From contig QHOQ01000145.1 of the NCBI GenBank assembly GCA_003219355.1, positions 1 to 6,574 of the forward strand: DNA of 6,574 nucleotides, given 5' to 3'. Positions within the stretch are counted from its first letter, which is position 1; each line of letters starts with the position of its first letter. Below, piece by piece: positions 5,539-6,574 of the stretch. The notes under the pieces are model-generated. The model saw only the letters and a list, made by a program, of their open reading frames with translations, made no database searches and was not told where the DNA came from. The translations under genes and the position numbers were made by a program. The DNA comes from Verrucomicrobiota bacterium. GTDB taxonomy: Bacteria; Verrucomicrobiota; Verrucomicrobiia; Chthoniobacterales; UBA10450.

Positions 5539-5904
5539 ATGTTTCGTCGTTCGCCTAGACCGGCTCCACCCCTCCGCCGCAGGCAGGAAGAATTAGCCCG
5601 TCGGGAATCGGAGCTGCGCGATAAGGTCGACAAACTCGAACGGATGATTTCGGACGCCCCGCGAGTCACGGAGGAAACGTCTCGTCAGGGACGGGAAGAG
5701 CAGCGCATAAAACCCAACATCGGCGACAGCCGGTTCCACGTCTCGGTAGCGCTGCAAGACAGACGCTACTTCGATGAGAAAGGAAGCCCACGCCGACGAC
5801 GTTCGCTGCGCAAAGAACGACGGGAGGGTCGGATGATCTTTCTCATTCTTGTGACCGGGCTTGCGGCAGTGGTCATCTGGTTAATGAGTCATCTGCATTT
5901 TTGA
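5539..5904 (+). CDS. Unrecognised small basic protein with short coiled coil and C-terminal TM segment
   Basis: A 121-residue protein I cannot assign to a family. It opens with a basic, Pro-rich stretch (MFRRSPRPAPPLRRR), then a short charged helix at about 13-38 (RQEELARRESELRDKVDKLERM) likely to form a coiled coil. A middle part ends in IGDSRFHVSVALQDRRYFDEKG (61-82). A strongly basic run (84-98) follows, then one membrane segment at about 99-117 and a short tail, SHLHF. The basic run directly before the membrane segment predicts that the N-terminus is cytoplasmic. The layout copies that of the gene just upstream, so the two may form a hetero-complex at the membrane. The ATG at 5539 is 6 bp after the previous stop, which suggests translational coupling. 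A TTG two codons earlier is a less likely start. The gene ends 10 bp before gatC. Confidence 0.7.
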   Translation: MFRRSPRPAPPLRRRQEELARRESELRDKVDKLERMISDAPRVTEETSRQGREEQRIKPNIGDSRFHVSVALQDRRYFDEKGSPRRRRSLRKERREGRMIFLILVTGLAAVVIWLMSHLHF

Positions 5905-5914
5905 TCTGCAAATC

Positions 5915-6205
5915 ATGCTCATACCTTCCGATCTCGACGTCGCATATGTTGCTAAGCTCGCGCGGTTAAATTTGACGGACGCGGAGACCCAGCTTTTTCA
6001 GAAGCAACTCGGAGATGTGTTGAAATATGCCGACAAACTGCGCGCAGTGGATGTGAGCCACGTGGAGGCTGCGGCGCATGCGATCCCAATTTTCAACGTT
6101 TTCCGCGAAGATGAGAGTCGCGATTGGTTTACGGCGGAACAAGCGCTGAGCAATGCGCCACGCCAGGCAAATGGTCTTTTCATCGTCACGAAAGTCGTGG
6201 AATGA
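5915..6205 (+). CDS. gatC: Asp-tRNA(Asn)/Glu-tRNA(Gln) amidotransferase subunit C
   Basis: Small subunit of the GatCAB complex, which converts misacylated Glu-tRNA(Gln) and/or Asp-tRNA(Asn) to the Gln or Asn form in the cytoplasm. GatC wraps around GatA and helps it to fold and to bind GatB. The length of 96 residues is typical. Family marks are VAKLARLNLTDAE (12-24), a helix FQKQLGDVLKYADKL (28-42), NVFREDE (61-67; compare the common NVLREDE) and the C-terminal NAPRQANGLFIVTKVVE (80-96). The stop overlaps the gatA start as ATGA, the usual sign of coupled translation of these two subunits. The start at 5915 follows the upstream gene by 10 bp and has no Shine-Dalgarno sequence. GatB is not in the window and may lie beyond gatA. 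Confidence 0.95.
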   Translation: MLIPSDLDVAYVAKLARLNLTDAETQLFQKQLGDVLKYADKLRAVDVSHVEAAAHAIPIFNVFREDESRDWFTAEQALSNAPRQANGLFIVTKVVE

Positions 6206-6574
6206 CGGGAAAAGATCTGCCGGCGCTCAATATCGCCGATCTGCAGTCTCTGTTGCGTCACCGGGAAGTCTCCCCCCGGGAGGTGCTCGATGTCTTGCGA
6301 GCACGCATCGAAAGTGTCGATGGGAAGATCGATGCTTATCTCTCAATCGATTTTGAAGCTGCCGCCAAGGAGTCGGAAAAAGCAAATGTCGATCTTCCAC
6401 TGGGTGGAGTGCCGATCGCGATTAAGGACATAATCAGCGTAAGCGGCGAGCCCTGCACCTGTGCGTCAAAGATTTTGCACGGTTATCGCGCACGTTATGA
6501 TGCGACCGTCATTCGAAAGTTGCGCGCGGCGGGCGCAATTCCATTTGGCAAAACTAACATGGACGAGTTCGCGA
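6202..6574 (+). CDS. gatA: Asp-tRNA(Asn)/Glu-tRNA(Gln) amidotransferase subunit A, N-terminal part
   Basis: Glutaminase subunit of GatCAB and a member of the amidase-signature family; it releases ammonia from glutamine and passes it to GatB. Only the first 124 residues are present, because the window ends in the gene. Seen are the N-terminal helices (NIADLQSLLRHREVSPREVL, 10-29) and the helix before DAYLSID (44-50). LGGVPIAIKDI (67-77) follows with the catalytic Lys75 of the Ser-cisSer-Lys triad. Then come CTCASKIL, YDATVIRKLRAAGAIPFGKTNMDEFA, the last reaching the edge. These match GatA closely. The two catalytic serines lie beyond the window, so intactness cannot be judged. The ATG at 6202 shares four bases with the gatC end, supporting the operon call. 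Presence of gatCA suggests indirect Gln- or Asn-tRNA charging; which one cannot be told here. Confidence 0.96.
   Translation, partial: MTGKDLPALNIADLQSLLRHREVSPREVLDVLRARIESVDGKIDAYLSIDFEAAAKESEKANVDLPLGGVPIAIKDIISVSGEPCTCASKILHGYRARYDATVIRKLRAAGAIPFGKTNMDEFA

Noticed and set aside
1..6574. CRISPR array, transposon ends, tRNA or rRNA genes, phage or toxin-antitoxin genes
   Set aside because: I scanned for regular spaced repeats, terminal inverted repeats, CCA-ended cloverleaf sequences and small toxin-like pairs and saw none. The two coiled-coil genes do not look like a toxin-antitoxin pair.

Overview
The window looks like ordinary chromosomal DNA of a free-living bacterium with roughly balanced to slightly GC-rich base composition. 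It carries mostly housekeeping genes and a few accessory ones. The mix suggests the Verrucomicrobiota (soil Spartobacteria/Chthoniobacterales-like). The pointers are a malate dehydrogenase of the eukaryote-cytosolic-like type, a long-form PurC, a stand-alone bacterial SET protein, weak or absent Shine-Dalgarno sequences, and a 7-bp tandem repeat between genes. This assignment is inference from protein style and was not tested against any database.

Layout. Positions 1-358 (minus strand) hold the N-terminal third of a TetA-like MFS drug exporter. Divergent from it is a small secreted DUF4440/NTF2-like protein (488-931), followed by a probable intrinsic terminator (945-969). Next come a SET-domain protein with a post-SET cysteine cluster (997-1512), a 148-bp spacer holding a long imperfect hairpin and five 7-bp repeat units, and malate dehydrogenase (1661-2641). 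A strong palindrome separates mdh from the convergent purC (2691-3581, minus). PurC is head-to-head, only 20 bp away, with an RlmI-type 23S rRNA methyltransferase (3602-4792). The last block (4912 to the window end) is a tight co-directional run of four genes: two unrecognised coiled-coil proteins, each with one C-terminal membrane segment, then gatC, then gatA, which is cut by the window edge.

How the genes relate. Mdh serves central carbon metabolism, PurC purine synthesis, RlmI ribosome modification and GatCA charging of Gln- and/or Asn-tRNA. They share no single pathway. The only clear operon is the 4912-6574 block, with gaps of 6 and 10 bp and a 4-bp overlap. A candidate promoter lies at 4835-4863.

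I see no CRISPR array, transposase, tRNA, rRNA, phage gene or defence island, and no gene-free stretch longer than 148 bp. The least explained parts are the two membrane coiled-coil proteins ahead of gatCA, the SET protein whose usual catalytic tyrosine is replaced, and the non-coding structures around mdh.
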